From Scalesia atractyloides (lineage: Eukaryota; Streptophyta; Magnoliopsida; Asterales; Asteraceae): a DNA stretch of 64,000 nt. Below are positions 30,981 to 42,399 of the stretch, one piece after another. Position 1 is the stretch's first letter. The number at the start of each line of letters is the position of its first letter. The DNA lies in contig CAMTDV010000003.1 of assembly GCA_947069175.1 (NCBI GenBank), forward strand, positions 31,963,353 to 32,027,352. The letters are read 5' to 3'. The translations under genes and the position numbers were made by a program. Under the pieces are notes generated by a model. It saw only the letters and a program-made list of their open reading frames with translations. It was not told the origin of the DNA and ran no database searches.

Positions 30981-32717
30981 AACCCCCCCCCCTTGACAAT
31001 AGCTTCATAGTGTAACTTTGTCTTCAAACATCTTGTGATCTTTTGGTCTTTGGATAGCTTCAGCTACACAGTTTCTGACATCAACAGACTCCCCCTAAGC
31101 TGATGCTTCCAATCTCCAAGACTTTCATTTGCTGTAGATTTGCGAACTAGCATTCTCTGATTAAGCTCTTATATCCAACTTCATCTATATCTCCCTTTGC
31201 AATGTAGTAGAAGGATCCTACCATGCATCTTCACACATTCTTCACTCCAATCTTAATATGTACTTTACTTGAATTCTGCACTTCATTGATAACTGAATTA
31301 AGTTAGAAACACAAGCACGTAACTCGAAAAACCGTTAGTTCTTTTCTACATTAAAGATAAACCAATATTTTATCTTGTCATGCAAAAACAAACAACTTAT
31401 CAGATCAACTAGGAGACTTTAAAAACAAATCTTTTTATATTTTAGATTTTCTGAAAACAAATAACTAACAAGAAAATAAACACTCTATTTTTGTGAGTAT
31501 CACCGTTAAGAAGATCATATCAGCAACATCAAACTGTTTTCACACTCTTTTATATTTCTATATGCAATATTCATGAATAACAGTCCAATACGATTACCAG
31601 TATTGTTTATCCACTTAAACAAAATACATGATCATTTCAAGTACCATTACCTCGTGATATGGTTAGTTAATTTATATTGTTATATAGTGTGTCCCACTTC
31701 AGGACATACCCCCGCGATCAAGGTATGCATAAAGATTCATCGTAGTAGGTGAGTATACCGAAATTCATCCTTTTTGATTTACAACGTTAGATAATTGGTG
31801 ATCAGGCCAGTACTTCCGTACAGCAAAGAGACCAATATCCAATGAGGGTTAAGAAAGATACCAAATTTTGGTACGAATAATGCAATTTGCACATTTGAAT
31901 GACTTTCTAGGAGAGCTTCTTCAATATTTGGGATTTGGCATTTTAGCTCTTTTAAGATATCCACGTTGTGCCTAGGTCAGCATATATCTGGATGCAGCAG
32001 AAGGACAAGCTTGATACCCAGGATGAAATAACGATATAAAGACCTAAAACCTCGAATTTTGGAAATCTATCAACACAAGATTTAAGGCTATAAAACCATA
32101 CGCCACTGATATGGTACCCACTCATACACAGTTTTGTTTATGTGTATCATAAAGGTAAGTTGATTATTTCATGCTTTTTGCCTACTGGTACATCATATGA
32201 TGAGGCTGCTATCACACTTAAACAATGTTCTTTTAATTTCAGTGTGACAGTCTAACTTGGTGATGTATTATCATTTCTTCTTTTTCACATAGTGAAACTC
32301 ATTTTTGAATTTTTCAAAAACTTTAAACTTTTCAACTTATTCCCCCTAAACTCACGCACTAACTGAAACTCTTTTTGGTTTACGGAAATTTCACCCCCTA
32401 AATTTTTGTTTTTATGGAGTAAAGTTTTAAAACAGAAATTTAAACACAAACAGACTCCCACTTTAACTTGACAAGTAGGTTTTTCACTTTTAGTAAACAT
32501 TTTCTATCACAGAAGTAAATAATTCGTTACCATGTGTAACCTACTATTCACCTCAGATGATTTACAGGAATAACCATTGTTGACCACATCAACAGTCCTT
32601 CTTGGTCATCCTGCACACACTCAACAACTTAGTTAGACTGGGGGACCCAAGACTTAAAGGTCTTGGGTATTCCAGATTCATCAACCACTGGAACTTCTAT
32701 CCATTATCCATCACACC
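30981..32717 (-). other. Element D: purine tract and long 3' non-coding region
   Basis: The minus strand has a G-run purine tract at 30983-30994 next to the LTR. The other 1.7 kb has only short random frames. No pol motif could be found on either strand, so enzyme genes were lost or replaced. Confidence 0.7.
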
Positions 32718-33398
32718 CTACTGGTGTCTTGGATGTCTTCCAAGCTGTTGAACAAGATTTACAATTTTCACGAGACCTTTGATCATAGGAATTCCAATAA
32801 ACTCTTGGATTTTCCGAACTTTGAAAATTATTATCTCGAAACCTTCTTCTCCCATTATTATAATATGATCTTTGAAAAATTTTAGATTATTTTGAACATT
32901 CGAGTTACTAAAACCCCTATATTCGTTTCTTCTTTGAACATTTCGATTACCAGCAGTCTGGTATCGATTTTGATATCCAAAATTTTTCCTTGTAAAACAA
33001 TTTGATTGTCCATTAACATGACTTGATTTAGGAGAAAGTTTTCTTGGACGATCAAATCCTCTTGATGTTAAAGATTTTGGTTGAAATCTTGGTTGATTTG
33101 TCTGAGAACTTGGTTTAACATTCTTATTTGACCCAACCTGATTTCCATCCTTAACCTCAACCTCAGTCTCCACTTGCTTCCCCTTTTTAAAAGGACAACA
33201 ACTAGCCACATGCCCTTTGTTGTGACATTTAAAACAGGATCTCTTCTTAAAAGTTTTATTTCTGTTAGATCCCTTTTTACATGATTTGACTGTTTTGTCT
33301 TTAGAATCCTCATCCACTTTACGAGGTGTACTATTAGACCTAACAGATTCTTTCAAAGAGCCTAGAATATCAGGAATGTCAACTATTATTGGATCCAC
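32718..33398 (-). pseudogene. Element D: Gag C-terminal half with zinc knuckle
   Basis: An open frame of 226 codons carrying one perfect CCHC knuckle (CFKCHNKGHVASCC) embedded in Lys/Arg/Asn-rich sequence, as in copia nucleocapsids that bind genomic RNA. It continues a longer Gag from 33468-34302 but is separated by stops. The tail after the knuckle is Asn/Arg/Gln-rich. Confidence 0.85.
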
Positions 33399-34302
33399 TA
33401 TAGCTGGTATAGTAGGACCAAAATTGGTTAGCTCATTTTCATTTGGTAAAAGTGAGTAGTCCTGATCCTAAGAGGATGAAGCTTTACTAAACCCCACTCT
33501 CGTTTTATCACTACTCCTTTTCAAGCCTTTCTGAATTTGAGTTTTGGCTAATGATGATTCTTCAAATTTGTCTAACTTTCCATGAAGTTCAACAATTTTG
33601 GCCTGTGCATCAGCTAATTCTGTGCACTTTTCAGAAAGCTCGTTAGTCTTATCCTTCATAGTTTCACGAGCCAAATCAATGATCTGTAATAGTTCATTGA
33701 CTTTGCTGGTCAAACTGATGATTTCTTGTACATTTGAATTGAGTGTATTTAAAAAATTTGACTCTCTTTACTCAAAAGAACATTTGACTCTTTTAGTTTT
33801 TCTAATTCAGCTAACAGAATTTGTTTTGCTCTGATAGTTTGTCAACTTTACCCTGTAGTTCAGTGCAATTATGACAAGTATGACTAACATATGCAAATTG
33901 TACCTGTACCTCTGCTGTAAGCTCATCTGTATAATCCATGCACATTGTGGCTTTTGCATCCTTGAGTACCATTCTCTCCTTCTCAGCATCCTTCTTCTCT
34001 TCTATCTTAGCAACTTCTTCACCAGTCTTCACAACTGCAATCTCACTCACACATGTATTTTGTCTTGAAGTACTCTGATAACATTTTTCTAAAGCTTCCT
34101 ACAGCTCTCTAGACGATCCATACCTATTACAAATGTTTTTCATATCAAATGGCAAGGACATCTTTATCGTAGTTAAAGCCTTTTTCTCAGCATCATATAT
34201 ACGTTTCTCAGAATCTTCCATCTTCTCATATGAGAGTACCATAATTCTTACATTAACTCGACGTGTGAGAGCAATGTACCCATCAATCATACAGCTCCAC
34301 AT
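33399..34302 (-). pseudogene. Element D: Gag N-terminal half, coiled-coil-rich, broken
   Basis: Three short minus-strand frames (34302-34099, 34050-33811 and 33713-33468) share a heptad-like, Glu/Lys-rich character, for example KTGEEVAKIEEKKDAEKER and LSEKCTELADAQAKIVELH. They are separated by stops and a frameshift. This resembles the coiled-coil segment of SIRE-type Gag proteins. No intact start is claimed. Confidence 0.65.
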
Positions 34303-35301
34303 CTTAGAGTCTTCACATTGAACAAATGCCTCAAACTTCTCTTTTCAGTCCACATATTGTTCATCATCCATCAACTTCCGGCAGTTATTAAGACACTCAC
34401 TGTTGTTCTTCATTCTGACCATCTTTACCATGCAGAGTATCAGTTTAAATGGATTTTGGTATACCTGTACCAAAACCTAAATCTAACCTCTCTTCTGGTC
34501 CTTCTTCGTGTTATACCGTAACCGTACCGTTAAAGACGTTCAAAAATTTGTCCGAAAAGTGTGGTTACCAAATTGTACCGTTAAACTCGTCTCGTCGATA
34601 CGAATCCAATGATATATATTGTCCGATAGTGATTTTTGGATTTTTCGTGCCTTGGAATAGTACCAAATCCGAAACAGTAACTCGGATTTTTTAGGATTTC
34701 AGCTGGTTAACTTTCCACCTTTTTGTATATAACTCGTATAGTACCAAATTCGGAACAGTAACTCAGATTTACAATCCGAAATGACAATCCAGAACAATAA
34801 TCCGAATTGCTAATCCGAAATGATGATCCGGAATAGTGATCCGAGATGAAATCCGGAATGCACTGTTCTGATCCAAAATGGAAATCCGGAATAGACTACT
34901 CCGATCCGAGATGGAATCCAGAATAGCTCTTATCCGAGATAGAATCCAGAATAGTTCCCAATCCGAGATGGAATCCGGAGTACAATTCTGATTTGAAATT
35001 TCAATCCGATATGGAATTCGAAATGGCTTTTCTGATCCGAATTGCACTATCTTCCAGATACAAAATGCAAATTCTAGTCTGAAATTCATGTCTTCAATCC
35101 GAATTGCTTCACTTCTTGATCCCAGATGCCTTTCTTCAATCCGAAATACCTGCTGTTAATCCAAAATACCTGCTGAAAACCCTAACTTGGTCGCCGAAAC
35201 CTTAATTCAGCCGTCCCAACTCCAAAACAGCCTCCAAAACACCCAAAAATCCAATTTTCTACTGTCACGATTCTGAACCGAGCAATAATCAAGAGTCGAA
35301 T
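34303..35301 (-). other. Element D: 5' leader with CCGGAT-type repeat field
   Basis: Non-coding. From about 34770 to 35170 it carries at least 25 degenerate copies of a 10-11 base motif (sense strand CATTTCGGATT, CTATTCCGGAT, CATCTCGGATC) at irregular spacing of 10-25 bases. Confidence 0.75.
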
Positions 35302-35313
35302 GCTCTGATACCA
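35302..35313 (-). promoter_or_regulatory. Element D: primer-binding site for tRNA-iMet
   Basis: GCTCTGATACCA, the exact complement of the initiator-tRNA PBS, two bases from the 5' LTR. Confidence 0.93.
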
Positions 35314-35315
35314 AT

Positions 35316-35737
35316 TGTAGGTCCCCTAGTCCTTATGGATCTTGAAAGAATCGTCTATCTAATCTAGAGTGTGAAATCCCCTAGATCAGATTTCACAGAA
35401 AACACAAGAACACTAATAAGAATTCTTTTCAAACAATCTTCTATTGATTATCCAACATGAATGTTTACAATCAATTCAAGACTCTTTAGGTATCTCTCAG
35501 CCACTCTCTGTAGATTTCTCACACTCCTCTCTTTCCAACCTTTCTAACCTCTAAAACCCTAATGCACAACATGTATTTATACTACATGTCTGCATACTAG
35601 GCTTTATACTGGGCTAGGCCATTCTCCAAGCCCATTACAATTTTAAACATACTAAACACAAATGCTAAGCCCAATACAAAATATTCAAAGACTAAACTAT
35701 TAAACTATTAAGCTGTTGTCACAAATATGTACCAATA
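35316..35737 (-). mobile_element. Element D: 5' LTR
   Basis: A 422-bp partner of 30560-30980. Its outer end reads GTACCAATA where the 3' LTR reads GCACCAACA, so two transitions have altered the terminal CA. TATA complement at 35574-35581. Confidence 0.92.
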
Positions 35738-35742
35738 CATGC

Positions 35743-37291
35743 ATTATCAGAAGTCATAACATCAACATCAAATGAAAAACCAGAATTAAAAACGTCTAAG
35801 TTATCAACACAACCAACCTCTCTGAGAATTCAGATTGTTGAGCAAGAAAAAGATTCAAAATGTCAAAATCAGGTTTATAAAAATCATAATTAGCAGCTGA
35901 ATTGTCCGAATTTGAATTCAAACATTCTTCTTTATCACCATTTGTAATATCCTCAACTAATATTGCTTCTGCACATAGTAGAAGCGTTAGTAGCGTTCAA
36001 TGTGTCAGTTTCGGGAGGACTTTCTTGCTTTGATTCTTTAAGTGGTGTTGTTGCCTCTTATTTAGGCGTCATTTTCTCTAAACCATCTGAACTACAAGAG
36101 GGGGTGTCACCAGATTCTTGCGAAAATGGTGTGGAAGTGAAAAAACCAGCGTCCTTCTTGGGTTCAGTTGGCTTAGAAAACTTAAGGTAGTAGGGCTTCC
36201 ACGGTTTTGAAAAGTAATCTGACGGTTTACCATACATCATATTTTCTTCATTTTCTAGTTCTGCCTCAGAATCAGGCATTCGTGTGTAGTTATGATTATA
36301 TGGTGGAGGAGCCCTATTATACCCAAGGCCTTTTGTATTGTTTTTCTGATATTCAAGATGCAGATCACACAAGTCCTTGACCAGCTTGCTGGAAGTTTCA
36401 AATTTTTAATATTTAATTCATTTTCTTGAAACTTTCCTGTCATGGAATTTAGCTTGGCTAAAGCTACTTGAAGTTTTACGTCCTTTTCAGCTAATTTTTG
36501 CTTATAGTCGTATACCCAACATTGTTGTTGGTTCAAGTCAAGCTTTAGCTTAGCTATGTCTTGTTTTTCGTGCTTCGACCTTTTCCATAAGAAGCTTGTT
36601 CTTATGTTTAAGGGTGGATGCAGCTTGTTGATATTCAGCTACAAGAGTCGAATTATGGGCGCACATTTTGTGATAATTTAAAATGACAGCTATCTGAACA
36701 GAGAATGCGATTTACCGTTTCTGAGAGATCAGGTGTCTCAGCTGTCTGCGCCATCATGCAATGAATGCTGTTCTTTGAAAGATTCAGAGTCTCCATATGA
36801 GCTGCAACATCTGCCTAGTTGAATCCTTCGTGTTGCTGTGCCACCAAGGCTATTGATTTCCCACTAGAGCTGCTCGAGGGACTTGAAGGAGACTTTGAAG
36901 GAGAGATGGGCACGAGCTATCTGTCACTGTTCTGAATATCTGCCACTATGGATGAGACATATCGAGATGGGGTCTTCTTGCATTCCCGCGCGAATTGCCC
37001 TGGTTCATGACATCTATAACACCTGAGCTTATCTATCGATAGCCCAGTCTTCAGATTCGACAATGGTTGCCTCCCATACTACTTCTGAAATTTGTTGACA
37101 TGGAAAGCAGCCATCGTAAGATTCCAGGACACATCAATCTCGTCCAAATCCTCCTCCATGATCTGATCTACTTCAGTTGGGAGAACAGATGGAGGGGTCA
37201 AGTCACCTGCTAAGAAAGCGTTTAAACTGTTAATCATTGAAGTAGCTATGGCCAATTTCTCCTCATTCTCTTTTGTAATAAAAGAAGAATT
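35743..37291 (-). pseudogene. Element E: Gag middle part with altered zinc knuckle
   Basis: Broken frames to the right of D. A Tyr/Pro-rich segment with GLGYNRAPPPYNHNY (near 36300) is typical of SIRE-group Gag, and a coiled-coil-like stretch lies at 36400-36540. Near 36970-37030 the minus strand reads CYRCHEPGQFAREC, a CCHC knuckle in which the zinc-binding His is Gln, so metal binding is doubtful. Confidence 0.75.
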
Positions 37292-38155
37292 TTACACAGC
37301 TGGAGCAGGAGCTGTTGCGGGAACAACAAACTGAGGAATGCCGCCTTGTTGAGCTGTTGCAGGAATGGCAAGACTATAAACCATGTTAGGATACTGGGCA
37401 TGATATTGTGTCTGAACCAGTGCCACAGAGATCATCGTAGGAGTCTGAGATTGAAGACCATAAACATACTGAGTCGTCTGTGCAGAGGTGAGAGGATTGT
37501 ACACCAAGTTATAGCTACCCAGTGTATGTGAGCTTCCTTGCAGAGGGCTGTAGACAAGATTCTGAGACATTAATGTCGCATTCTGCCCTGTAGTACCAGC
37601 TGCCATCAGACTGCTTTGATGATTGATGCCCCTCAGTTTATTGTCTATCTCACATGACTTGTTAGTTGCAATCATTTCCGTGAGGATGACATCGTTCAGA
37701 TTTTTTATCTTCTTGATCATACCCGCATTAGCATCCCAACTCTTGGGCAAAGAGTTCGACAGCTGTCTATTCATGGCATTGTTCGTAAGAGAGATTTCAG
37801 CTAAAATCATCTAAGAGACAAGCTTCACGTATCTTCAAATTTGATTCTCAATGGTTTCTCCATATATGTGGTTAAATGAGCTGAACTGTTGATTCAGCTG
37901 ATTAACCCGACTTGCTTTCATATCAGCGTTTCCCTCATAGAGATTATGTAGTTCGCTCCACACCTCCTTAGCCGTCTTGCAATTTCTGACAGTTATGGAA
38001 ATGTCGGGTCCGAGTGCCATTGTTAGAATAGCCGAGGCTTTCTCATCTTCTTTGATTATCTTCCCATCTTCCGAAGTCCACAAATGACAAGGTTTGGGGG
38101 TCTTTGTGTCCGGATCTATAGTAGTGCTATAAACTACGGTTCGAGGACCACTCAT
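37292..38155 (-). pseudogene. Element E: Gag N-terminal (UBN2-like) part
   Basis: The ATG at 38155 opens MSGPRTVVYSTTIDPDTKT, followed by a domain typical of copia Gag (TAKEVWSELHNLYEG, RVNQLNQQFSSF, GETIENQI). A stop and shift near 37835-37810 separate it from a second frame (37810-37292) with SNSLPKSWDANAGMIKKIK, the usual continuation. Gag forms the particle. The second frame then turns Gln/Ala/Pro-rich. Confidence 0.85.
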
Positions 38156-38796
38156 GATGCATCTCCAAACCCCCGGCTCTTAATGAGTCCGAGATAGTGG
38201 TTCGGACCTGGAATCCAAAACAGTAATCTGGAATGCTATCAGAGACAAAGCAATAGTATCTCGGATGAATCCGAAATGCTTTCTTGTTCCGAGATGAAAA
38301 GTCAATTCGGAATGAAGAAGAAATCCAAAATGGAGAATGATCCGAATTGCTAGAGATCCGAGATGAATGCCAATCCGAGATGAGAGCTGATCCGAAATAG
38401 GAAAATAGATCCGGAATGGAGGCCTAATCCGGAATGAGAGTCTGATCCGAAATCAAAATCCTATGTGAAATCAATAGTATTCCGAAATTCCTGCAATAGA
38501 TAAACACAAATTAATTTAAATAGTGATCCTTATCTGGAATGCGAGTAATCCGGATAAGGTTGTTGAGAGGGCCGATGAACAGTTGTCCGGAATCAATCCG
38601 AGATGGATGATCTTCTTCGTGTTCTTCGGGATCTTCAACGATTCCGGATCTGAATTGCTTGAATCTCCTTCGGTTTTCTCGGAACAATAGTAGTCCGAGA
38701 TGAGAAAGCAGCATCAATCTTTGTACACGGTAACAGCTCTTCAAGATCTGAAGAGTTCTTCAGTCCGTGACACCGAGAGCCTCTATTGAACAGCAG
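38156..38796 (-). other. Element E: 5' leader with the same CCGGAT-type repeat field
   Basis: Non-coding, between PBS and Gag. Copies of AATCCGAAATG, ATCCGGAATG and AATCCGAGATG (plus strand) crowd 38196-38480 and reappear thinly to 38705. The same motif family fills the leader of D. Confidence 0.75.
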
Positions 38797-38808
38797 GCTC
38801 TAATACCA
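38797..38808 (-). promoter_or_regulatory. Element E: primer-binding site (one mismatch)
   Basis: GCTCTAATACCA, one transition from the tRNA-iMet complement, two bases from the LTR at 38811. Confidence 0.88.
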
Positions 38809-38810
38809 AT

Positions 38811-39121
38811 TGTAAGTCCCTGATTCAGATTTGTACACGGTATCACAGCAACTAATCGATTGTGGAAATAAAGATTAGATGAATAAAACAAGAACAATCT
38901 CTGATTAATCAACTTGCATACACCAAATGGTGTCTGATACAAGATATCAGAATAACAAACTGACAAGCAACAAAAATACTAACCCTAACACATATACTTA
39001 TACTAATCTCAAAACCCACTAATTACAACCCTAGGCCCATAAGCCTCTAGGAAGCCCATTCCTTCACCCTTAGCCCAAACTACAATACTAATGTGTAAAC
39101 CTTTTAGCTAGGGGCCCAACA
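38811..39121 (-). mobile_element. Element E: 5' LTR
   Basis: TGTAAGTCCC to GGGCCCAACA, 311 bp. On its right, family A pol starts in mid-codon context (TGGACATGTTG), so E was inserted in that gene. The other LTR is missing, so this is a boundary inferred from the TG...CA ends, the PBS and the pol junction. Confidence 0.8.
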
Positions 39122-41065
39122 TGGACATGTTGTAAGTGAGCGTGGTATCCAAGCAGATCCCGCTAAGATAGAAGCCATAATGAATTGGGAAGTACCTAAA
39201 ACTCTATCGGAGATTCGTAGCTTCTTAGGATTGGCTGGTTATTATAGGAGGTTCATTGAGAACTTTTCAAGGATAACCACTCCTTTAACTACTTTGACAC
39301 GTAGGAATGTCAAGTTTGACTAGGTCCAAACCAACAAGAATCTTTTGAAGTTCTAAAACAAAAGTTGGGCAACACTCTTGTGTTGTCTCTACCTGAGGGT
39401 ATTGAGAATTTTGTCACCCATGACTTAGAATTGGGTGTTGTAGTATTTGCACTTAAGTTGTGGAGACATTACTTATATGGCACAAAGTGAATTATATACA
39501 GTGACCATAAGAGTCTCCAGCATTTGCTCAATCAAAAGGATTTGAAAATGCAACAATGCCGTTGGATGGAAACACTTAATGATTATGATTGCAAAATTCG
39601 CTATCATCCCAGCAAGGCAAATGTCGTTGCTGACGCCTTAAGTCGCAAGGAAACGGTTAAACCTATTAGGGTTAACGCCAAGAGCATTGAGCTCAGAAAT
39701 AGTTTGAATGAAAAGCTATTAGACATTCGAAAGCAAGCCCTGTTAGAGGCTAATATTCCTAATGAGGGATTAGGCGGATTGTTGATCAGTTGATGCCTGA
39801 AAAAGATGGAATCCTTAGATTTAATGGAAGAATCTGGGTTCCAATCTTTGGAGGACTTAGAAATCTAATCCTCTAGGAAGCGCATAATACAAGATACTCG
39901 GTTCACCTAGGTGGTGATAAGATGTATCAAGATTTGAAAAGGAATTATTGGTGGATGGGTTTATAGAAATCCATAGCCACTTATGTAGCTAAATGTCTGA
40001 CGTGTTCGCAAGTTACCACTGAACATCAGAAACCGTCAGGACTTCTACAACAACTTGAGATTCCCACTTGGAAATGGGAAATGGTAACCATGGACTTGAT
40101 TACCAAGTTACCTAAGACTAAATGTGGTAATGACACGATTTGGGTCATTGTGGATAGGCTGACTAAGTCAGCACATTTCTTGCCAATTTATAGAAATGTA
40201 TAATTCCGAAAAATTGGCTAAGTTGTATGTGGACAAGATTGTGTCCCTACACGGTGTGCCGGTATCTATTGTATCAGATAGAGATACAAGATATACCGCT
40301 CATTTTTGGAAAAGTTTCCTACAATCTTTAGGCACAAGACTAAACTTTAGTACGGCTTACCATCCACAGACTGATGGTCAATGTGAGCGTACTATTCAAA
40401 CTTTAGAAGACATCGTAATGAGGCCTTGTATGAGAGAAAATGTCGAACGCCCGTATGTTGGGCAGAAGTTGGGTAACCCAACTATCAGGACCAGATATTG
40501 TCTTGGAGACCACGGATAAGATTGTGCAAATCTGTGATAGACTCAAAGCTGCCCGAGATAGGCAGAAGAGCTATGTTGACAAGAGGCGTAAACCCCTAAA
40601 GTTCCAAGTAGGGGACAAAGTCATGCTAAAAGTATCACCTTGGAAAGGTGTAATGAGATTCAGAAGGAATGGTAAGTTCAGCACAATATATATTGTACCA
40701 TTCGAGATAATTGAGTGTGTCGACACTATAGCTTATAAGCTTAAACTGCCCAAGGAGCTTAGTGGAATTCATGATGTGTTCCACATCAGTAATCTTAAGA
40801 AATGTCTAGCCAATGAGTTGCTAGTAATGTTACATCATGATGTGCAAATTGATGAAAACCTGAGGTTAGTTGAGAAACCAATTTTGATCAAGGATCGACA
40901 GGTTGAGAAGCTCCGAAGGAAATTGATACCCATAGTGAAAGTTAAGTGGGATGCCCTACGAGGCCCCGAGTATACATGGGAGGTTGAGTCCACTATGCGA
41001 CAAAAGTACCACCATGTTTTTGATTAAAATCTTGAGGTCGAGATTTCTTTTAAGGGGGTGAGGAT
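39122..41065 (+). pseudogene. Element A3: end of reverse transcriptase, RNase H and integrase
   Basis: Starts inside the RT thumb (GHVVSERGI; FLGLAGYYRRFIENFS near 39220). RNase H is internally deleted between the IENFV motif and THDLELG near 39410, so its catalytic start is gone; VVADALSRKE at 39635 is intact. Integrase shows the HHCC region near 39900-40015 with stops, then MDLITKLPKT, SDRDTRYTAHFW and TDGQCERTIQ, so all three catalytic positions are readable. A deletion at about 40420 removes roughly 45 residues after LEDIVMR. The last frame (40440-41027) ends with the chromodomain-like IPIVKVKWDALRGPEYTWEVE. TAA at 41025, followed by a palindrome and purine tract. Confidence 0.92.
41028..41065 (+). 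promoter_or_regulatory. Element A3: stop-proximal palindrome and purine tract
   Basis: AATCTTGA-GG-TCGAGATT (41028-41045) starts right after the TAA stop codon. AAGGGGGTGAGGA (41053-41065) then leads to the LTR start TGTAACACC. Confidence 0.85.
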
Positions 41066-41152
41066 GTAACACCTTGTAAAATCGTGTCCAATAATATAGT
41101 GACACGTGTCGTATTTTTTTATAAGTCTACTAAAGACGAATAAGGACTAAAG

Positions 41153-41420
41153 GTGTCAACATGTTCAAACTAAGTCTCTGAGTGACCTTCTGATGTCAAC
41201 ATGCATAAACCGAGCCTCTGTATGACCATTAGTGTCAACATGCTTAAAACATAGCCTCTTTATGACCATTAGTGTCAACATGCTTAAATTTAGCCTCTGA
41301 GTGACCATTAGTGTCAACATGCTTAAACTTGGACTCTGACTGACCATTAGTGTCAACATGCCTAGCCTCTAAGTGACATCGGAGTCAACATGCTTATACT
41401 GAGCCTCTGAATGATCCTTT
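41153..41420 (+). repeat. 39-40 bp tandem repeat upstream of the A3 TATA box
   Basis: Seven units marked by GTGTCAACATGCTTAAA and CCTCTGAGTGACCATTA, with starts near 41153, 41193, 41232, 41272, 41311, 41350 and 41382. A lone eighth unit is at about 41510. They lie about 300 bases upstream of the TATA box, in U3. Confidence 0.92.
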
Positions 41421-41735
41421 ATGAAGTCCTAACTCTCATACGAGCCACTTGTTGGACGAGAGGGATTAATCCTATGTATATAAAAAAGTTGGATAATGAA
41501 TGGGTTAAAAGTGTCAACATGTTAAATTTATACCTCTGAGTGACCCTGGTCAAGTCTCTCCCGGCCCGCCAGCGGCCATTGTCTGCAGAAAATTTGCTTG
41601 GCCTCCACACATGTTGCCAAAAACTATTTGATTCGAAACTAGGGACTTCCAAACTACTATGCCACGTTTTAGGACACTTGTAAGCTCCCTCTAACACCCC
41701 TAACACCTGGCGTCACATCCTTCAAACTCTCCAAC

Positions 41736-41743
41736 TATAAATA
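41736..41743 (+). promoter_or_regulatory. Element A3 LTR: TATA box
   Basis: TATAAATA in CCAACTATAAATAGGTGCC, followed by a CT-rich stretch; a good match to a plant TATA promoter. Confidence 0.75.
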
Positions 41744-42399
41744 GGTGCCAAGGTTCACCACTTGAACTTGCACCTTTCTCATTCTTCACTCCATCTCCCT
41801 CCTCTGGAAGTTCCTAACTGAAAGGAGCATCCAACTTAGTTCTATTAATCCTAGGAATCACTTGTAAGTGTTCCTTTCTCTTGCATTTTCGTTTATAGGC
41901 TTTTATAACCAAAAGTCAAGCGTTTTATGGAAAACGCCTTGATTTTCAGTTAAGAGCATTATAGTCCAGCCATTTTTTTAACGAACAAGGCTAAGTGATT
42001 GTAATATGGTAGGTGTTAATCCCTATAAAGGGCACCTCCTAAAGTTCACGTTTGCTAGACCAATTGACGGGTCAAAGTATAAATATTAAAAGTCAAATAG
42101 GCCATTTTCCAGAAATATTATAATCTGAGTTTATATATGTTATGAAACATGTTTTGACACTTTAACAAGTTGGTAATAGTTATTAGAACAAGTGAGAACA
42201 TGTTCGGCTCGTCAATTTAAGTTCTCGGGTCGGTTCGCAACCGAAAGTCGCTAAGTTTGACTTCTGCTTTGACTTTCGATTCTGACCCGATTTAGATTAG
42301 TTAACTACTGATCTAAGGTTGGATTATGATCGTAATATAATGTAGCATAACCCCCCTGAGGTTATGTTACATGGTTATAATCAGAATATGAGTTTATGC

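Larger units (their letters stand above)
30560..35737 (-). mobile_element. Element D: Gag-only LTR retrotransposon (TR-GAG type)
   Basis: A 5178-bp element with two LTRs of 421 and 422 bp, a perfect PBS, a C-run purine tract complement, a broken Gag and no trace of protease, integrase or reverse transcriptase. This matches the published idea of TR-GAG elements: non-autonomous LTR elements that keep only Gag. By eye the LTRs differ at roughly 25 of 421 positions. It would need enzymes from a related copia element. Confidence 0.9.
26604..39121 (-). mobile_element. Element E: SIRE-like Ty1/copia element, 3' end missing, split by D
   Basis: Minus-strand order, from right to left: 5' LTR (38811-39121), PBS, leader with short repeats, Gag, protease, integrase, reverse transcriptase. 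The order protease-integrase-RT is the copia order. Motifs such as GLGYN.APPP in Gag and YVDDIIFGS in RT recall the SIRE group, though the 311-bp LTR is short for it. Element D is inserted in Gag (target copies CATGT and CATGC). RNase H and the 3' LTR are missing because of the junction with C at 26603. Confidence 0.85.
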
